A DNA stretch of 60,921 nucleotides from Proteiniborus sp. DW1 (GCF_900095305.1 NZ_FMDO01000052.1:1-60921), one strand, 5' to 3'. Positions 1 through 9,539 are shown, counted from the stretch's first letter. Numbers and translations: made by a program. The notes: a model not told the origin generated them from the letters alone.

Positions 1-204
1 GTGTGATGTTGATATTGTAATTCCTCTTTCTCTTTCTTCTGGTGCTTTGTCTATATTTGCATAGTCAATGAATTCACCTGTGCCGTATCTTTTGCTTAGT
101 ACTGCTGTTATTGCAGCTGTTAATGTTGTTTTACCGTGGTCAACGTGTCCTATTGTTCCAATATTTACGTGTGGCTTATTTCTTTCAAATTTTGCTTTTG
201 CCAT
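1..204 (-). CDS. tuf: Elongation factor Tu, N-terminal part (runs off the window)
   Basis: EF-Tu delivers aminoacyl-tRNA to the ribosome as a GTP complex. Only the first 68 codons are present; the gene continues beyond position 1. The translation starts [20 protein letters not shown] and carries the P-loop GHVDHGKT near residues 19-26 and the switch I motif ERERGITI near residue 60, which is diagnostic for EF-Tu. The ATG at 202-204 is preceded by a strong AGGAGG about 8 bases upstream. It follows tRNA-Thr in the same direction, an arrangement common in Firmicutes. The gene is interrupted only by the window edge, so truncation is not biological. Confidence 0.98.
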   Translation of the reverse strand, partial: MAKAKFERNKPHVNIGTIGHVDHGKTTLTAAITAVLSKRYGTGEFIDYANIDKAPEERERGITISTSH

Positions 205-350
205 TTTCTTTTCCTCCTTAAATAAAGATTTAAAATACAGCTAATATGTATTAGCATTGATAAATAAATATACCCAAGATATCTATTATGTTAAAAATGT
301 TTTTTAGCCTTAGTAAACTCATCCGGGTGTTTCGTGATGACATTTCTAAT

Positions 351-426
351 TGGAGCCCACGACCGGACTCGAACCGGTGACCTCTTGCTTACCATGCAAG
401 TGCTCTACCTCCTGAGCTACATGGGC
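351..426 (-). tRNA. tRNA-Thr (anticodon GGU)
   Basis: The 76-base reverse complement folds as a cloverleaf. The acceptor arms are GCCCATG and CGTGGGC, the anticodon stem is CTTGC/GCAAG with a seven-base loop ATGGTAA giving anticodon GGT, and the T arm contains GGTTCGAGTCC. The 3' CCA is encoded (plus-strand TGG at 351-353). It lies between sigH and tuf in the same direction, a tRNA position seen in many clostridia. Confidence 0.97.
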
Positions 427-498
427 ATTTATAGCCATCACTTAGATAATTTTACTATCAGCTTGATTTTATGTCAATAGGGAAAATATTGAATATGT

Positions 499-1137
499 TT
501 ATACATCTTTTACTTCTAAGTATCTCTCTAGCTTCCTCTTCACTCTTTGAAGAGCATTATCAATAGATTTTACATGTCTGTTTAAATCTACTGCTATCTC
601 CTGATAAGATTTGCCTTGAAGATACGACATCAACACTTCCCATTCTAAATCACTTAGTATCTCACCTATTTTGCTTTCAATGCTTTCCAGCTCTTCTCTG
701 CTTATGATCAGTTCTTCCGGATCAGTTATCTTAGCCCCTGTAATTACATCTAAGAGCGTTCTATCTGATTCCTCATCATAAATAGGCTTATTTAACGATA
801 CATAAGAGTTTAACGGTATATGTTTTTGCCTAGTTGCAGTTTTTATTGCAGTAATTATTTGCCTAGTTATGCATAACTCAGCAAAAGCCCTAAAGGAGGT
901 GAGCTTGTCCTGATTATAGTCACGTATAGCCTTATATAGACCTATCATTCCTTCTTGAATGATATCCTCCTTATCTGCTCCAATTAAAAAGTATGATCTT
1001 GCCTTAGCTCGTACAAAGTTTTTATACTTTTTTATAAGATATTCTAGTGCCTCAGGGTCACCATCTCTAGCATCTTCAATTATTTTTTCATCATCCAAAG
1101 CTTCATCTGATAAGTCTTTATACATACTTAGTCCCAC
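499..1137 (-). CDS. sigH: RNA polymerase sigma-H factor (Spo0H)
   Basis: SigH directs RNA polymerase to promoters of early sporulation and transition-phase genes. The protein is sigma-70-like: region 2 holds NFVRAKARSYFLIGADKEDI and QEGMIGLYKAIRDYN, followed by ITRQIITAIKTATRQKHIPLN, and region 4 ends KSYQEIAVDLNRHVKSIDNA. These segments are near-identical to Bacillus SigH. The open frame extends to an ATG at 1212, but a GGAGG lies 8 bases before a GTG at 1135-1137, giving 212 aa, close to the usual 215-220. I therefore choose that GTG; an ATG at 1141-1143 would sit too near the ribosome-binding site. It follows the yacP gene by about 80 bases from this start. Confidence 0.95.
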   Translation of the reverse strand: MGLSMYKDLSDEALDDEKIIEDARDGDPEALEYLIKKYKNFVRAKARSYFLIGADKEDIIQEGMIGLYKAIRDYNQDKLTSFRAFAELCITRQIITAIKTATRQKHIPLNSYVSLNKPIYDEESDRTLLDVITGAKITDPEELIISREELESIESKIGEILSDLEWEVLMSYLQGKSYQEIAVDLNRHVKSIDNALQRVKRKLERYLEVKDV

Positions 1138-1217
1138 TAGCATCCCCTCCAGCAATTTGATAAAACCCTCTACGCATACAATCATTATATATTTATTTAG
1201 TATTGGAGTCAAGCTAT

Positions 1218-1739
1218 TTACTTATTCTTTCTGAGTTTTTCAAGTTTTTCTAAAGTCTCTTTATCTAATCTTCCAATTAAAAGATCATTTGTCTCATTAG
1301 TTACTTTATTCTTTTTTCTAATCATCTCTTTGTAATGTTCCACTTCAAGCTTCAGTTCTCTAGCTGAAATTCGAGTTCCTCCTCTACCTATTACCACTTG
1401 TTGTTCGATCCAGTCAGATGTAGCCACTCGTACTTTTTTTGCCCTTCCAATTGCATCTAAAGTTCTTTCTATGTAGTGGTCTGCACTTTCCTTTTCCTTT
1501 GTATATACTATCTCAATACCTTTAAGAGTTTCTTTCTTTTCCATGCTTCCTTTTACAAGATGTGCATCAAAAACTATTATTACCTTTATACCTGTATATG
1601 ACTGATACTCCGCCAGTATATCAATCAATTCATTTCTTGAAATCTCTAAGCTCTGCTTTGACAACTCTCTTAGATTGCTCCAGTTGTTTATGATATTATA
1701 CCCGTCAACAAACAAATATTCCTTTGCGCTACCTCTCAT
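1218..1739 (-). CDS. yacP: NYN-domain endoribonuclease Rae1 (YacP)
   Basis: The family member in Bacillus subtilis, Rae1, is a ribosome-associated endonuclease that cuts certain mRNAs in the ribosomal A site. The 173-aa protein opens with the NYN/PIN-like signature LFVDGYNIINNW and continues with IIVFDAHLVKG, VYTKEKESADHYIE and VRVATSDWIEQ, which supply the acidic residues of the metal site. A basic, helical tail follows. It starts one base beyond the rlmB stop, so the two are translationally linked, and it precedes sigH. The order rlmB-yacP-sigH is the one in Bacillus. Function beyond the family assignment is inferred. Confidence 0.93.
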   Translation of the reverse strand: MRGSAKEYLFVDGYNIINNWSNLRELSKQSLEISRNELIDILAEYQSYTGIKVIIVFDAHLVKGSMEKKETLKGIEIVYTKEKESADHYIERTLDAIGRAKKVRVATSDWIEQQVVIGRGGTRISARELKLEVEHYKEMIRKKNKVTNETNDLLIGRLDKETLEKLEKLRKNK

Positions 1740-1740
1740 G

Positions 1741-2496
1741 TCATTCTTTTAAGCCCCTTTGTCTCAGCACTTCATACATCATAACTGAAGCTGCAACTGA
1801 AGCATTTAAGGATGATATTTTTCCGTTCATCGGTATCTTAACTAAAAAGTCGCATTTTTCTCTTATCAATCTACCTATTCCCTTTCCTTCACTACCTATT
1901 ACTATCGCTATAGGACCTGATAAGTCTCTATTAAAATAATCCTGCTCCCCATCCATATCGGCTCCGTATATCCATACTCCTCTCTCTTTAAGCTCTTCAA
2001 TTGTAGAGGCAATATTAGAAACCTTTGCAATATTCATGTATTCTACTGCTCCTGCTGAAGCTTTTATAACTACTGGTGTTAGACCTACGGCTCTTCTCTT
2101 AGGTATTATAACACCATGAGCTCCTGCACATTCTGCTGTACGGATAATGGCACCCAAATTATGAGGGTCCTCTATTTCATCTAGTATTATTATAAAAGGG
2201 TCTTCGTTTTTGTCTTCTGCAGCTTTCATTATATCATCTACTGTTTTATATGAATATGGAGTTACTAGTGCTATAACTCCTTGATGGGCTTTGGTTTCTG
2301 ACATTGCATCTAGTTTTGCTTTTTCTACATATTGTATCACTATTCTTTTTTCTTTTGCCATACCGATTATTTTTTGTATGGAGCCCTGTTCTGAGCCTTT
2401 AGCAATTAGTATTTTATCTATTTCTCTTCCGCTTTTTATGGCTTCTATTACTGGATTACGACCTTCTACATAGCCTTCTTCTCTCAATTTCTTCAC
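1741..2496 (-). CDS. rlmB: 23S rRNA (guanosine-2'-O)-methyltransferase RlmB, SpoU/TrmH family
   Basis: The enzyme methylates the ribose of a conserved guanosine (G2251 in E. coli) of 23S rRNA using SAM. The N-terminal L30e-like substrate-binding domain covers residues 1-80. The SPOUT domain contains the three TrmH motifs: ILDEIEDPHNLGAIIRTAEC, IAIVIGSEGKGI and IPMNGKISSLNASVAASVM. Length, 251 aa, is typical. The start is uncertain between GTG at 2494-2496 and an in-frame TTG at 2485-2487 that is better spaced from GAGGTG. It lies downstream of thyX, separated from it by the family A repeat. Confidence 0.95.
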   Translation of the reverse strand: MKKLREEGYVEGRNPVIEAIKSGREIDKILIAKGSEQGSIQKIIGMAKEKRIVIQYVEKAKLDAMSETKAHQGVIALVTPYSYKTVDDIMKAAEDKNEDPFIIILDEIEDPHNLGAIIRTAECAGAHGVIIPKRRAVGLTPVVIKASAGAVEYMNIAKVSNIASTIEELKERGVWIYGADMDGEQDYFNRDLSGPIAIVIGSEGKGIGRLIREKCDFLVKIPMNGKISSLNASVAASVMMYEVLRQRGLKE

Positions 2497-2561
2497 CTCT
2501 TACCTTTATCCTTGAATTTTCACTAAAATACTAAAATATTGTAAATTAGAATCCGTATGTT

Positions 2562-2817
2562 GAAAAATTAGATAAAATACTAAGCGAACATTTGCAGGGC
2601 ACGACTATAATTCTTAGCGAATAGAGGTGAAAAATCCGTTAAACAAACAAACTAAGGTAAGGTCAGCATACGCTGACATAAGGAGTTACGACGAAATCAA
2701 AGATTTCTGTAACTCCATTAACCGAAGCAAGTTTGCAAGTTGTAGGATTTTTTACCGGAATGAGCTATAGAATTATTCGTGACCGAAACCGTGAGCGTGT
2801 ATTTTGTCTAATTTTTC
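2562..2817. repeat. Family A MITE-like repeat, copy A1 (complete)
   Basis: A 256-bp element fills the thyX-rlmB gap. Its ends are inverted repeats of 19 bp reading GAAAAATTAGAYAAAATAC inward from each side, with one mismatch. Inside, 2662-2677 is a perfect GTCAGC/GCTGAC hairpin, and 2682-2716 is a longer hairpin with GGAGTTAC/GTAACTCC outer and GAAATC/GATTTC inner arms. Related copies are at 8392-8584 and 40047-40257, and an end fragment is at 36948-36967. No transposase is encoded and no clear target duplication is seen. The right end stops five bases past the thyX stop codon. Confidence 0.8.
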
Positions 2818-2822
2818 CTAGC

Positions 2823-3587
2823 CTACAGATATTTAAATTTCTCCCTTACTTCTTTTATCTTCCCACAAGTCATTTTTCCCTCTGGGCATGGACCATTAAC
2901 ACAACCTGGACCTGAGTATTTAAATAATGATGGGGCAACTGCTTTTACTTGTCTTAGCATTTCTATAGCTAGCTGTCTTATTTCCCATTGTGCTCTATTG
3001 CAGCATCTTTTATTAAAAAAGTTAAATAATGCTCTTGCATTCATTGTAAATACAATCTTGGTTTCACAGGCATTAGGAAATACATACCTAGCATCTTCGA
3101 TGGCCATTTTCTCTGCATCCTTTCTAGCCTTTACTTCACTATAACCTTCTTGAATCAGCTTTTCATAATGCTTAGTAAATAATAAGTCTGTCAACTCATT
3201 ATAATATTTTTGGTCTTGCTCCATAGCTTCTATGAATTTTGCTTTTGCTTCGGGTATGGCTTCTATTGATGGTGGAATTATATACTCAAATTGCTGCAGT
3301 TTTACATATCTCTGAGATTGTTGAGAATACGATGCTCCAATTCTATGTCTCACTAATTGATGAGTCAAAACCCTACTTATGCCCTCAACTCCAAAAGTAA
3401 AAGAAACATGTTCAATTGGTGATTCATGACCTAACTCCATAAGCATTTCGATAAAATCCTGTGTTTTTCTATCATCTAGTTTTTCTTCAATATCTTCTAC
3501 TCCTACTGCTGAATAACATAGCTTTGCAGCAGCAGCTATTAGTTTTTCTGCATCCTGTGTATATCTTAGCAGACTTACCCTAAGCAT
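2823..3587 (-). CDS. thyX: Flavin-dependent thymidylate synthase ThyX
   Basis: ThyX makes dTMP from dUMP with methylenetetrahydrofolate and FAD/NADPH, replacing ThyA. The ThyX motif [15 protein letters not shown] lies near residue 80, with [12 protein letters not shown] before it and [21 protein letters not shown] after it. The spacing between RHR and the conserved Ser is eight residues, the longer of the two spacings accepted for the family (RHR-X7-8-S). The C-terminus carries four cysteines (GCVNGPC, MTCGK). The ATG at 3585-3587, eight bases after AGGGGGA, is preferred to a GTG two codons upstream, giving 254 aa. It follows mrnC within 20 bases, in the same operon as cysE-cysS. Confidence 0.96.
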   Translation of the reverse strand: MLRVSLLRYTQDAEKLIAAAAKLCYSAVGVEDIEEKLDDRKTQDFIEMLMELGHESPIEHVSFTFGVEGISRVLTHQLVRHRIGASYSQQSQRYVKLQQFEYIIPPSIEAIPEAKAKFIEAMEQDQKYYNELTDLLFTKHYEKLIQEGYSEVKARKDAEKMAIEDARYVFPNACETKIVFTMNARALFNFFNKRCCNRAQWEIRQLAIEMLRQVKAVAPSLFKYSGPGCVNGPCPEGKMTCGKIKEVREKFKYL

Positions 3588-3602
3588 TTTCACTCCCCCT
3601 TA

Positions 3603-4034
3603 TTATTTACATTCATTCTCGTTTATTATCATACTAAAAATCTCCAAAATTCTCTCGTTTCTTCCATTAAGATACAAAAAGCCTATAAGAGTTTCAAAGC
3701 CAGTTGCATATCTATAGTCTAGCAAGTTAGCATTCTTAGGTGCAGAACCTGATTTTGCATTTCTACCTCTTTTAACCATTTGCCATTCTTCTTCTGTAAG
3801 CTTATCCTCTAGAAAATGAGTTACATCTGCCTGTGCTTTAGCTTTTACATATTCAATAGCTTCTTTATGAAGCTCATTGACAGACATATTCTTAGTTCCT
3901 ATTAAGAATGTTCTTATAAAAAGCTCATATACTGCGTCTCCTATGTAAGCAAGCTGTAAGGGAGATAGCATTTTAATGTCTACTCCCCAGCCTTTACATA
4001 TATCTTTAAGTCCATTAAATAAATCTTTGCCCAT
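3603..4034 (-). CDS. mrnC: Mini-ribonuclease III (MrnC)
   Basis: MrnC is a short RNase III lacking the double-stranded-RNA-binding domain; in Bacillus it matures the ends of 23S rRNA. The 143-aa protein contains the RNase III signature LSPLQLAYIGDAVYELFIR (residues 24-42), with the catalytic Asp in GDAVYE, and a second acidic segment ATGFETLIGFLYL. The RGRNAKSGSAPKNA segment is characteristic of the family. It starts four bases past the cysS stop, and cysS-mrnC linkage is conserved in Firmicutes. Confidence 0.95.
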   Translation of the reverse strand: MGKDLFNGLKDICKGWGVDIKMLSPLQLAYIGDAVYELFIRTFLIGTKNMSVNELHKEAIEYVKAKAQADVTHFLEDKLTEEEWQMVKRGRNAKSGSAPKNANLLDYRYATGFETLIGFLYLNGRNERILEIFSMIINENECK

Positions 4035-4038
4035 TCTA

Positions 4039-5439
4039 TTATCTAACCCTCTTCCACTTTACTCCATCTTTTGTGTCCTCTAGGATTATACCTTTTTCTT
4101 TTAAGTCATCTCTTATTTGATCGGCTAATTTAAAGTCCTTGTTTTTTCTAGCTTCTATCCTTTTCTCTATTAGCTCAGCAATTTCCTCATCCAATAGCTC
4201 TTCTTCTTTATTTAGTATATTTAATATCCCACTGAGCTCCATCAATACATTATGAGTATATACTACTAACTCTTTAGGTGAATCATGATTTAATTTAGTA
4301 TTACCTACTTTTATTATCTCAAATAGTGATGATATGGCATCAGCTGTATTTATATCGTCCTCCATACTGTCAATAAACTTTTTCTTTAGCTCAATTATTT
4401 CTTCTTTGATTATATTATCTTCATTTGTTAATACTTTTTCTTCAGTATTGTTAATTAAATATTCTAGGTTTTTCTTTCCATTGTATAACCTATCTAGACC
4501 ATTTTTAGCCTGCTCCACAAATTCTCTGCTAAAGTTTACAGGCTTTCTGTAATGAGCTGAAAGTATGAAAAATCTCAATACTTCTAAATCAAATTCCTTG
4601 CTAATTTCTCTTACTGTAAAGAAGTTCATTGAGGATTTTGACATCTTTTGATTTTCCACATTTATCATTGCATTGTGAAGCCAATAGTTAGCAAATGGTT
4701 TCCCTGTAAGGCTTTCGCTTTGAGCTATTTCATTTTCGTGGTGTGGAAATTGCAGGTCCTCTCCGCCTGCATGTATGTCTATAGTATCTCCTAAATACCT
4801 TCTTGCCATTACAGAACACTCTATATGCCAGCCTGGTCTACCTTTTCCCCAAGGACTATCCCATGCAGGCTCTCCAGGCTTAGCTCCCTTCCATAAAGTG
4901 AAGTCCATAGGATTTCTTTTGATTTCATTAACTTCTACTCTAGCTCCTGATACTAAGTCTTCAATGTTTTTCTTGGAAAGTTTACCATAGTCATCTAGCT
5001 TAGTTATATCAAAGTATACGTCTCCATTAGCACTATAGGCAAAATCTTTTTCTACAAGCTCTGTAATAAAGTCTATTATGTCTTTAATATGCTCAGTGGC
5101 CTTTGGATGATTTGTAGACTCTTCCTTTAATAATAATCCCTTTGCATCCTTTAAATATTCATCTATAAATTTTTCTGCAATTTCTTTTACAGTAGTTCCT
5201 TCTTCATTAGCCTTATTTATAAGTTTATCATCTATGTCGGTAAAATTCACTAAATAATCTACTGTATAGTTCTTATATTCTAAATATCTTCTTAATACGT
5301 CAAATACTACTAGTGGCCGCGCATTTCCTACATGAATATAATTATACACAGTTGGCCCACATACATAAATAGTAACTTTGTCTTGTTTGATTGGCTTGAA
5401 TTCTTCTTTTTTTCTTGTCAGCGTATTATAAAGTTTCAT
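4039..5439 (-). CDS. cysS: Cysteinyl-tRNA synthetase
   Basis: This class I synthetase charges tRNA-Cys. The 466-aa protein has the HIGH-type motif [11 protein letters not shown] near residues 33-43 beside zinc-binding CGPTVY. Other zinc ligands lie in HIECSVM and HHENEIAQS, and the KMSKS motif is in [12 protein letters not shown]. The C-terminal anticodon-binding part ends [19 protein letters not shown], typical of CysRS. The start codon overlaps the end of cysE by 14 bases, so the two are co-translated, and both lie under the upstream Cys-specific T-box. Expression is thus expected to rise when uncharged tRNA-Cys accumulates. Confidence 0.98.
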   Translation of the reverse strand: MKLYNTLTRKKEEFKPIKQDKVTIYVCGPTVYNYIHVGNARPLVVFDVLRRYLEYKNYTVDYLVNFTDIDDKLINKANEEGTTVKEIAEKFIDEYLKDAKGLLLKEESTNHPKATEHIKDIIDFITELVEKDFAYSANGDVYFDITKLDDYGKLSKKNIEDLVSGARVEVNEIKRNPMDFTLWKGAKPGEPAWDSPWGKGRPGWHIECSVMARRYLGDTIDIHAGGEDLQFPHHENEIAQSESLTGKPFANYWLHNAMINVENQKMSKSSMNFFTVREISKEFDLEVLRFFILSAHYRKPVNFSREFVEQAKNGLDRLYNGKKNLEYLINNTEEKVLTNEDNIIKEEIIELKKKFIDSMEDDINTADAISSLFEIIKVGNTKLNHDSPKELVVYTHNVLMELSGILNILNKEEELLDEEIAELIEKRIEARKNKDFKLADQIRDDLKEKGIILEDTKDGVKWKRVR

Positions 5440-6097
5440 TATTTTCCCTCCCTGTTAATTTGAATACCTGCTCTTCTAATTTATTTATTCTTTCCCTCAA
5501 ACTTTCTAACTCCTGTGCCACTGGGTCAGGAAGTCTTATTTGATCAAGATCTATGCAGTTTTCTGCTAATGGGATCCTCTTGTTTTCCTTTACTACCACT
5601 CTACCTGGAACTCCAACTACTGTACAATTTGGCGGTACTTCTTTTAGAACTACAGAGCCAGCTCCGATTTTAGAATTATCACCTACTCTAAATGGTCCCA
5701 GCACTTTAGCTCCACTACTTACAACTACATTGTTTCCTATGGTAGGATGTCTTTTCCCTACATCTTTCCCTGTTCCTCCAAGAGTTACTCCTTGATATAT
5801 TGTTACGTTATTCCCTATTTCAGCAGTTTCACCTATGACTACACCTATTCCATGGTCTATGAAAACACCTTCTCCTATTTTAGCTCCAGGATGTATATCT
5901 ATTGCGGTTAGAAATCTAGCTATTGTTGATATAAATCTGGCAATAAAGTAGAGCTTTCTTTTATAGAACCAATGGGAAACTCTGTGAAACATTATAGCAT
6001 GAAGTCCTGGATAACAAAGTAGTACCTCTAATAAACTTTTCGCTGCTGGGTCTCTTTCCATTACGGCTTTAACATCTGCTTTCAAATGTTTGAACAT
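5426..6097 (-). CDS. cysE: Serine O-acetyltransferase
   Basis: CysE acetylates L-serine with acetyl-CoA, the first step of cysteine synthesis. The 223-aa protein has the short N-terminal helical domain ([20 protein letters not shown]) followed by left-handed beta-helix hexapeptide repeats from about residue 65 to 170. These include [39 protein letters not shown] and VVGVPGRVV. Its neighbours are the Cys T-box upstream and cysS downstream, so synthesis of cysteine and its charging onto tRNA answer the same signal. The start ATG follows GGAAAGGGAGA. Confidence 0.97.
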   Translation of the reverse strand: MFKHLKADVKAVMERDPAAKSLLEVLLCYPGLHAIMFHRVSHWFYKRKLYFIARFISTIARFLTAIDIHPGAKIGEGVFIDHGIGVVIGETAEIGNNVTIYQGVTLGGTGKDVGKRHPTIGNNVVVSSGAKVLGPFRVGDNSKIGAGSVVLKEVPPNCTVVGVPGRVVVKENKRIPLAENCIDLDQIRLPDPVAQELESLRERINKLEEQVFKLTGRENNETL

Positions 6098-6188
6098 AGA
6101 TTCTCCCTTTCCTTTCTAATACTTAATCTTAGTTGGACTAGGTCCTTTCACAGTCTTGAAACTCAAATCTGTTCTCTCCCATTCAGTC

Positions 6189-6265
6189 ACATAAATTTGA
6201 TGCTCGCCCAGTTTGACCTACCAGCGATTTTCCGAAAAAAGCGTTCGGAAAATCGGGTTAGGTCA
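6189..6265. repeat. Family B hairpin repeat, unit B1
   Basis: The core hairpin spans 6214-6265, with arms beginning TGACCTA and ending TAGGTCA and an inner stem CGATTTTCCGAA/TTCGGAAAATCG. The outer part of the stem has a few mismatches. To its left is the family's ATAAATTTG module. The right end, TAGGTCATAAAA, is fused to the T-tract of the Cys T-box terminator. The element therefore lies in the transcribed leader between that terminator and cysE. Other units are at 11519-11740, 21291-21309 and 44061-44207. Confidence 0.8.
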
Positions 6266-6530
6266 TAAAAATAACCGCCTCAATACTATTTGTAAAGAGA
6301 CGGTATAATCCCGCGGTTCCACTCTAATTGAGCATATATGCCCCACCTTGTAAAAGCAATAACGGCGCTTCCCCGGCTAACCCTACTAATATTTCAGGCA
6401 ACAGTTCAAAGGTGCACTTCAATCTAAAATTGACATAAGGCTTCTCTCAGCTTATAAAAGCCCCTCTCTGTATGTGTATTAGATTTACTTTACCTTATCA
6501 TAACCTTTATCTCTAATTCAATGTTATGAT
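6266..6530 (-). promoter_or_regulatory. T-box riboswitch, cysteine specifier, upstream of cysE-cysS
   Basis: Read on the minus strand, the leader has stem I elements (AGAGAGGGGC, CTGAGAGAAG) and a specifier loop GAAGTGCACC whose TGC triplet (6414-6416) is a cysteine codon. The T-box AGAGTGGAACCGCGGG lies at 6310-6325. Directly after it comes a terminator hairpin ACCGTCTC/GAGGCGGT with the run TATTTTT (about 6268-6304). Binding of uncharged tRNA-Cys should stabilise the antiterminator. A likely -10 TATAAT is at 6534-6539; the matching -35 is weak. Confidence 0.93.
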
Positions 6531-6609
6531 GTTATTATAATAGTTTACTAAATGTAAGTAAATTTATCAATACTTAATCAATAATCTTAAACATAAAATT
6601 ATTCAAGCA

Positions 6610-8091
6610 TTATTTAATGTGGTTTTTTACATATTCTATGCGGCTAAGTATATTTTGTTTCCCTAAAATTAGAATAATCTTATCTAAGTCTGGTCCATGA
6701 AGCTGGCCTGTTAAAGCGGACCTTATTGGCATAAATAGATTTTTGCCCTTCACTCCAGTGCTTTTCTGTATTTTTTTCATTATTGTAGTAGAAAATTCTT
6801 CATCTATTTCGTCTATTTGCGATAGTTCTTCTTTAAATGCTTGTAGCAAAGAAGGAACTTGTTCTCCTTTAAGCATTTCAATAACTTCTTCATTTTCTGG
6901 TTTTATTTCATTGTCAAAATAGAACTGAGCTTTTTCTACTATCTCTCCCACATAAGATATTCTTTCTTGAAGTGTTGATACTATAAGCTTTATCCAATCA
7001 TATCTGCTATCCACATCCTCTTCACTAATATAGCCTGCATTTAAAAGATGTGGTATAGCTAGTTTTGTGATTTCATCTATATCTGCATTTCTTATATAAT
7101 GTCCATTTACCCAATCTAGCTTATCTTTATCAAAAATTCCACCTGTATTTGAAACTCTCTCAAATGAAAATTGTTCAATTAACTCATCCATTGTAAAGAA
7201 CTCTTGATTACTCTCTGGACTCCATCCTACTAATGCTAGATAGTTTATAATCCCTTCTGGCAAATATCCTTTAGCTCTAAAGTCTTCTACTGAAACATCT
7301 CCGTGTCTTTTGCTAAGTTTTTTCTTTTCTTTATTCAATACTGTTGGTAAGTGTACAAATTCTGGTGTTTCCCATCCAAAGGCTTCAAATAAATATGCTT
7401 GCTTTGGCGCTGATGGAAGCCATTCTTCTCCCCTCACTATATGAGTTATTTTCATTAGATGGTCATCTACTACTACTGCAAAGTGATAAGTAGGAAATCC
7501 ATCAGATTTAATAAGGACTTGATCATCTAAATCCTTGGTGTTTATTGTTATCTTTCCTCTTATTAGGTCATTAAATACTATATCTCTGTTCTTTGGAAAC
7601 TTAAGCCTAATTACGTATTCTTCTCCTGCTTCTATTCTTTTCTTTGCTTCTTTGATGCTTATATCTCTACAATGTCCATCATATCCTAGCATTAGCCCCT
7701 TTTCCTTCTGTTCTTCTCTAATCCTTTCAAGTCTTTCCTTGTCGCAGAAGCAATAGTAAGCATGTCCTTTTTCTAATAACTCATTTATGTATTTCTTGTA
7801 TATGTCAAGTCTTTCTGATTGAATATATGGCCCATATTCACCTTTTTGAACTATTTTACCGTCTTCTATAAAGACTCCCTCATCATGTACTACGCCAGCC
7901 CATAAAAGTGAATTTATTAAATTCTCAATGGCATCGTCTACATATCTTGATTGGTCTGTGTCTTCTATTCTAAGTATATATTTTCCACCCTTATTCTTTG
8001 CAAACAAATAATCATATAGTGCCGTTCTTAATCCTCCTATATGTAAATACCCTGTAGGACTAGGTGCATACCTAACTCTCACTTGAGACAT
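6610..8091 (-). CDS. gltX: Glutamyl-tRNA synthetase
   Basis: The 493-aa class I enzyme charges tRNA-Glu (and in many Firmicutes also tRNA-Gln, for later amidation). The HIGH motif is in [17 protein letters not shown] near residues 10-26 and the KMSKS variant is KKLSKRHG near residue 255. Zinc-type cysteines are visible in [10 protein letters not shown] and GHCRDI. The C-terminal anticodon-binding domain includes [15 protein letters not shown]. The gene stands alone under its own promoter (8132-8160) and has no T-box. Confidence 0.97.
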   Translation of the reverse strand: MSQVRVRYAPSPTGYLHIGGLRTALYDYLFAKNKGGKYILRIEDTDQSRYVDDAIENLINSLLWAGVVHDEGVFIEDGKIVQKGEYGPYIQSERLDIYKKYINELLEKGHAYYCFCDKERLERIREEQKEKGLMLGYDGHCRDISIKEAKKRIEAGEEYVIRLKFPKNRDIVFNDLIRGKITINTKDLDDQVLIKSDGFPTYHFAVVVDDHLMKITHIVRGEEWLPSAPKQAYLFEAFGWETPEFVHLPTVLNKEKKKLSKRHGDVSVEDFRAKGYLPEGIINYLALVGWSPESNQEFFTMDELIEQFSFERVSNTGGIFDKDKLDWVNGHYIRNADIDEITKLAIPHLLNAGYISEEDVDSRYDWIKLIVSTLQERISYVGEIVEKAQFYFDNEIKPENEEVIEMLKGEQVPSLLQAFKEELSQIDEIDEEFSTTIMKKIQKSTGVKGKNLFMPIRSALTGQLHGPDLDKIILILGKQNILSRIEYVKNHIK

Positions 8092-8131
8092 ACTAAAACC
8101 TCCTATATATTTTTCCTGTTCATATTTGTAT

Positions 8132-8160
8132 ATTATATAATACTAGCTTTTTAGTATCAA
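8132..8160 (-). promoter_or_regulatory. Sigma-A-type promoter of gltX
   Basis: On the minus strand TTGATA (8155-8160) and a perfect TATAAT (8132-8137) are separated by 17 bases, about 40 bases upstream of the gltX start codon. Confidence 0.75.
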
Positions 8161-8189
8161 GAAATATTGTTTTCTTTGTATCTAATATA

Positions 8190-8309
8190 TTAAAACCTCC
8201 TAATAAGGTAGAACACAAGTAATAATATAATAATATGTACCAACCACCATCCTACTGATAAAAACGAAAACCTGCTTCTATAATGTAACCTTCTCCTATT
8301 TCTCTCCAT
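8190..8309 (-). CDS. Small single-span membrane protein, 39 aa, unrecognised
   Basis: This frame was found by translating the 500-base gap between gltX and the ROK kinase gene. The ATG at 8307-8309 is preceded at six bases by GGAGG, within TTAGGAGGAG, one of the best ribosome-binding sites in the window. The peptide starts MERNRRRLHYRSRF, very basic. It has a hydrophobic segment from about residue 19 to 36 (VGWWLVHIIILLLVFYLI) and ends RRF. This predicts one transmembrane helix with basic flanks. I do not recognise a family. It precedes the gltX promoter in the same direction. Confidence 0.5.
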   Translation of the reverse strand: MERNRRRLHYRSRFSFLSVGWWLVHIIILLLVFYLIRRF

Positions 8310-8391
8310 TTTTCTCCTCCTAATAACCTAATAGATAGTATTAGGATTTACAAAACAGATAATCTATATTCTCAGGTATACCAAAACAGTT

Positions 8392-8584
8392 GAAAAGTTA
8401 AGTAAAATACTAAGTAAACATTTGCAGGACATAACTATAATTCTTAGCGAATACAGATAGTCAATCCATTAAGCAATCAAATTAAGGTAAGGTCAGCATA
8501 GGCTAACATAAGGAATTACGACGAAACCAGAGATTTCTGTAGCTCCATTAATCAAACTAGTTTGCAAGTTATAGGATTTTTTAC
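8392..8584. repeat. Family A repeat, copy A2 (truncated, degenerate)
   Basis: The left end GAAAAGTTAAGTAAAATAC matches the family A terminal repeat with a few changes. The following sequence aligns with A1 through the two internal hairpins (about 8490-8553), but their arms now contain mismatches. The right-hand 60 bp and the second terminal repeat are missing. The remainder ends just past the stop of the ROK kinase gene. It looks like an old, decaying copy in the same orientation as A1. Confidence 0.7.
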
Positions 8585-8591
8585 AAAAGCT

Positions 8592-9539
8592 TTAACTATA
8601 TTTACATAACATTGCCGCCCCTATTATGCCTGCATCATTGCCATGTTTAGCTATGACAACTTTACTATGTGGCATGTCTTTAAATAAAATCTTATCATGG
8701 ATTTTATTATTTATAAGCTCTAATAAATAGTCACCAGCCTTAGATACTCCACCACCTAGAGCTATTACTTCTGGATCTAGAAGATTTATTAAATTTGTAA
8801 TGCCTATTATTAAATAATCCACTAATCTATTAACAGAGTCTAATGCTAGTTTATCTCCAGATTTAGCACAATCAAATATTAACTTGGCATTAAGTTTATC
8901 TAGGTCATCTCCAATATAATTTCTTATATTAGTATTCTCCTTTGTTTCCTCCATTAATTTTCTAGTATATTTTATCAATGCAGTTGCTGAGGTAAAGGTT
9001 TCAAAACAGCCATTCTTCCCACAATTACAATTATAAAAGTTCTCACCTATTACCATATGACCTATTTCTGAACTAAGATTATTGGTTCCACTATAAAGCT
9101 TTCCGTTAATAATAAATCCTCCACCTACTCCTGTACCAAGGGTTATTAAAATAGAGTTTTGAGTATCCTTTAGAGCTCCGTTTTCAAGCTCTGCTAAAGC
9201 AGCTACTGAAGCATCGTTATCTATATAAACTGGTTTATTGAGTTCCTTCTCTAGAGTCTTGCCCAATGGTACATCCTGCCACCCTAAATTTACGCAATTC
9301 ATAACATTTCCTGTTTTGTTATCAGCTAAGCCAGGTACTCCTACACCTATTCCCATAACTTTTTCACAGTCTGGAGCTTGGTTAGAAACATCCTTAATCA
9401 ACTCAATTATATCTTGTATCACAGTATTCCATCCTCTAAAAGGTAAAGTTTGACAGCTTTTCTGGAATAAAATATTCCCATCATTAGAGACTACTCCAGC
9501 AGTAACATTTGTTCCCCCTATATCTACCCCAATATACAT
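8592..9539 (-). CDS. ROK-family sugar kinase (probable glucokinase)
   Basis: ROK kinases phosphorylate sugars such as glucose or N-acetylhexosamines with ATP. The N-terminus MYIGVDIGGTNVTAGVV is the ATP-binding phosphate-1 motif. VYIDNDASVAALAE and ILITLGTGVGGGFIINGKL contain the catalytic Asp and phosphate-2 region. EIGHMVI and the zinc motif CNCGKNGCFETF are ROK hallmarks. I choose the ATG at 9537-9539, eight bases after AAGGGGG, over a GTG two codons upstream; this gives 315 aa. It stands between proS and the small membrane-protein gene, and substrate cannot be fixed from sequence; glucokinase is the commonest annotation. Confidence 0.88.
   Translation of the reverse strand: MYIGVDIGGTNVTAGVVSNDGNILFQKSCQTLPFRGWNTVIQDIIELIKDVSNQAPDCEKVMGIGVGVPGLADNKTGNVMNCVNLGWQDVPLGKTLEKELNKPVYIDNDASVAALAELENGALKDTQNSILITLGTGVGGGFIINGKLYSGTNNLSSEIGHMVIGENFYNCNCGKNGCFETFTSATALIKYTRKLMEETKENTNIRNYIGDDLDKLNAKLIFDCAKSGDKLALDSVNRLVDYLIIGITNLINLLDPEVIALGGGVSKAGDYLLELINNKIHDKILFKDMPHSKVVIAKHGNDAGIIGAAMLCKYS

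Noticed and set aside
959-1234. Plus-strand frames opposite sigH, cysS, clpC and other genes
   Set aside because: They are antisense shadows of conserved minus-strand genes without ribosome-binding sites or recognisable products.
3310-3360. Extra residue in the ThyX motif, suggesting an inactive enzyme
   Set aside because: RHR-X8-S is an accepted spacing for the family, and all other motifs are intact.
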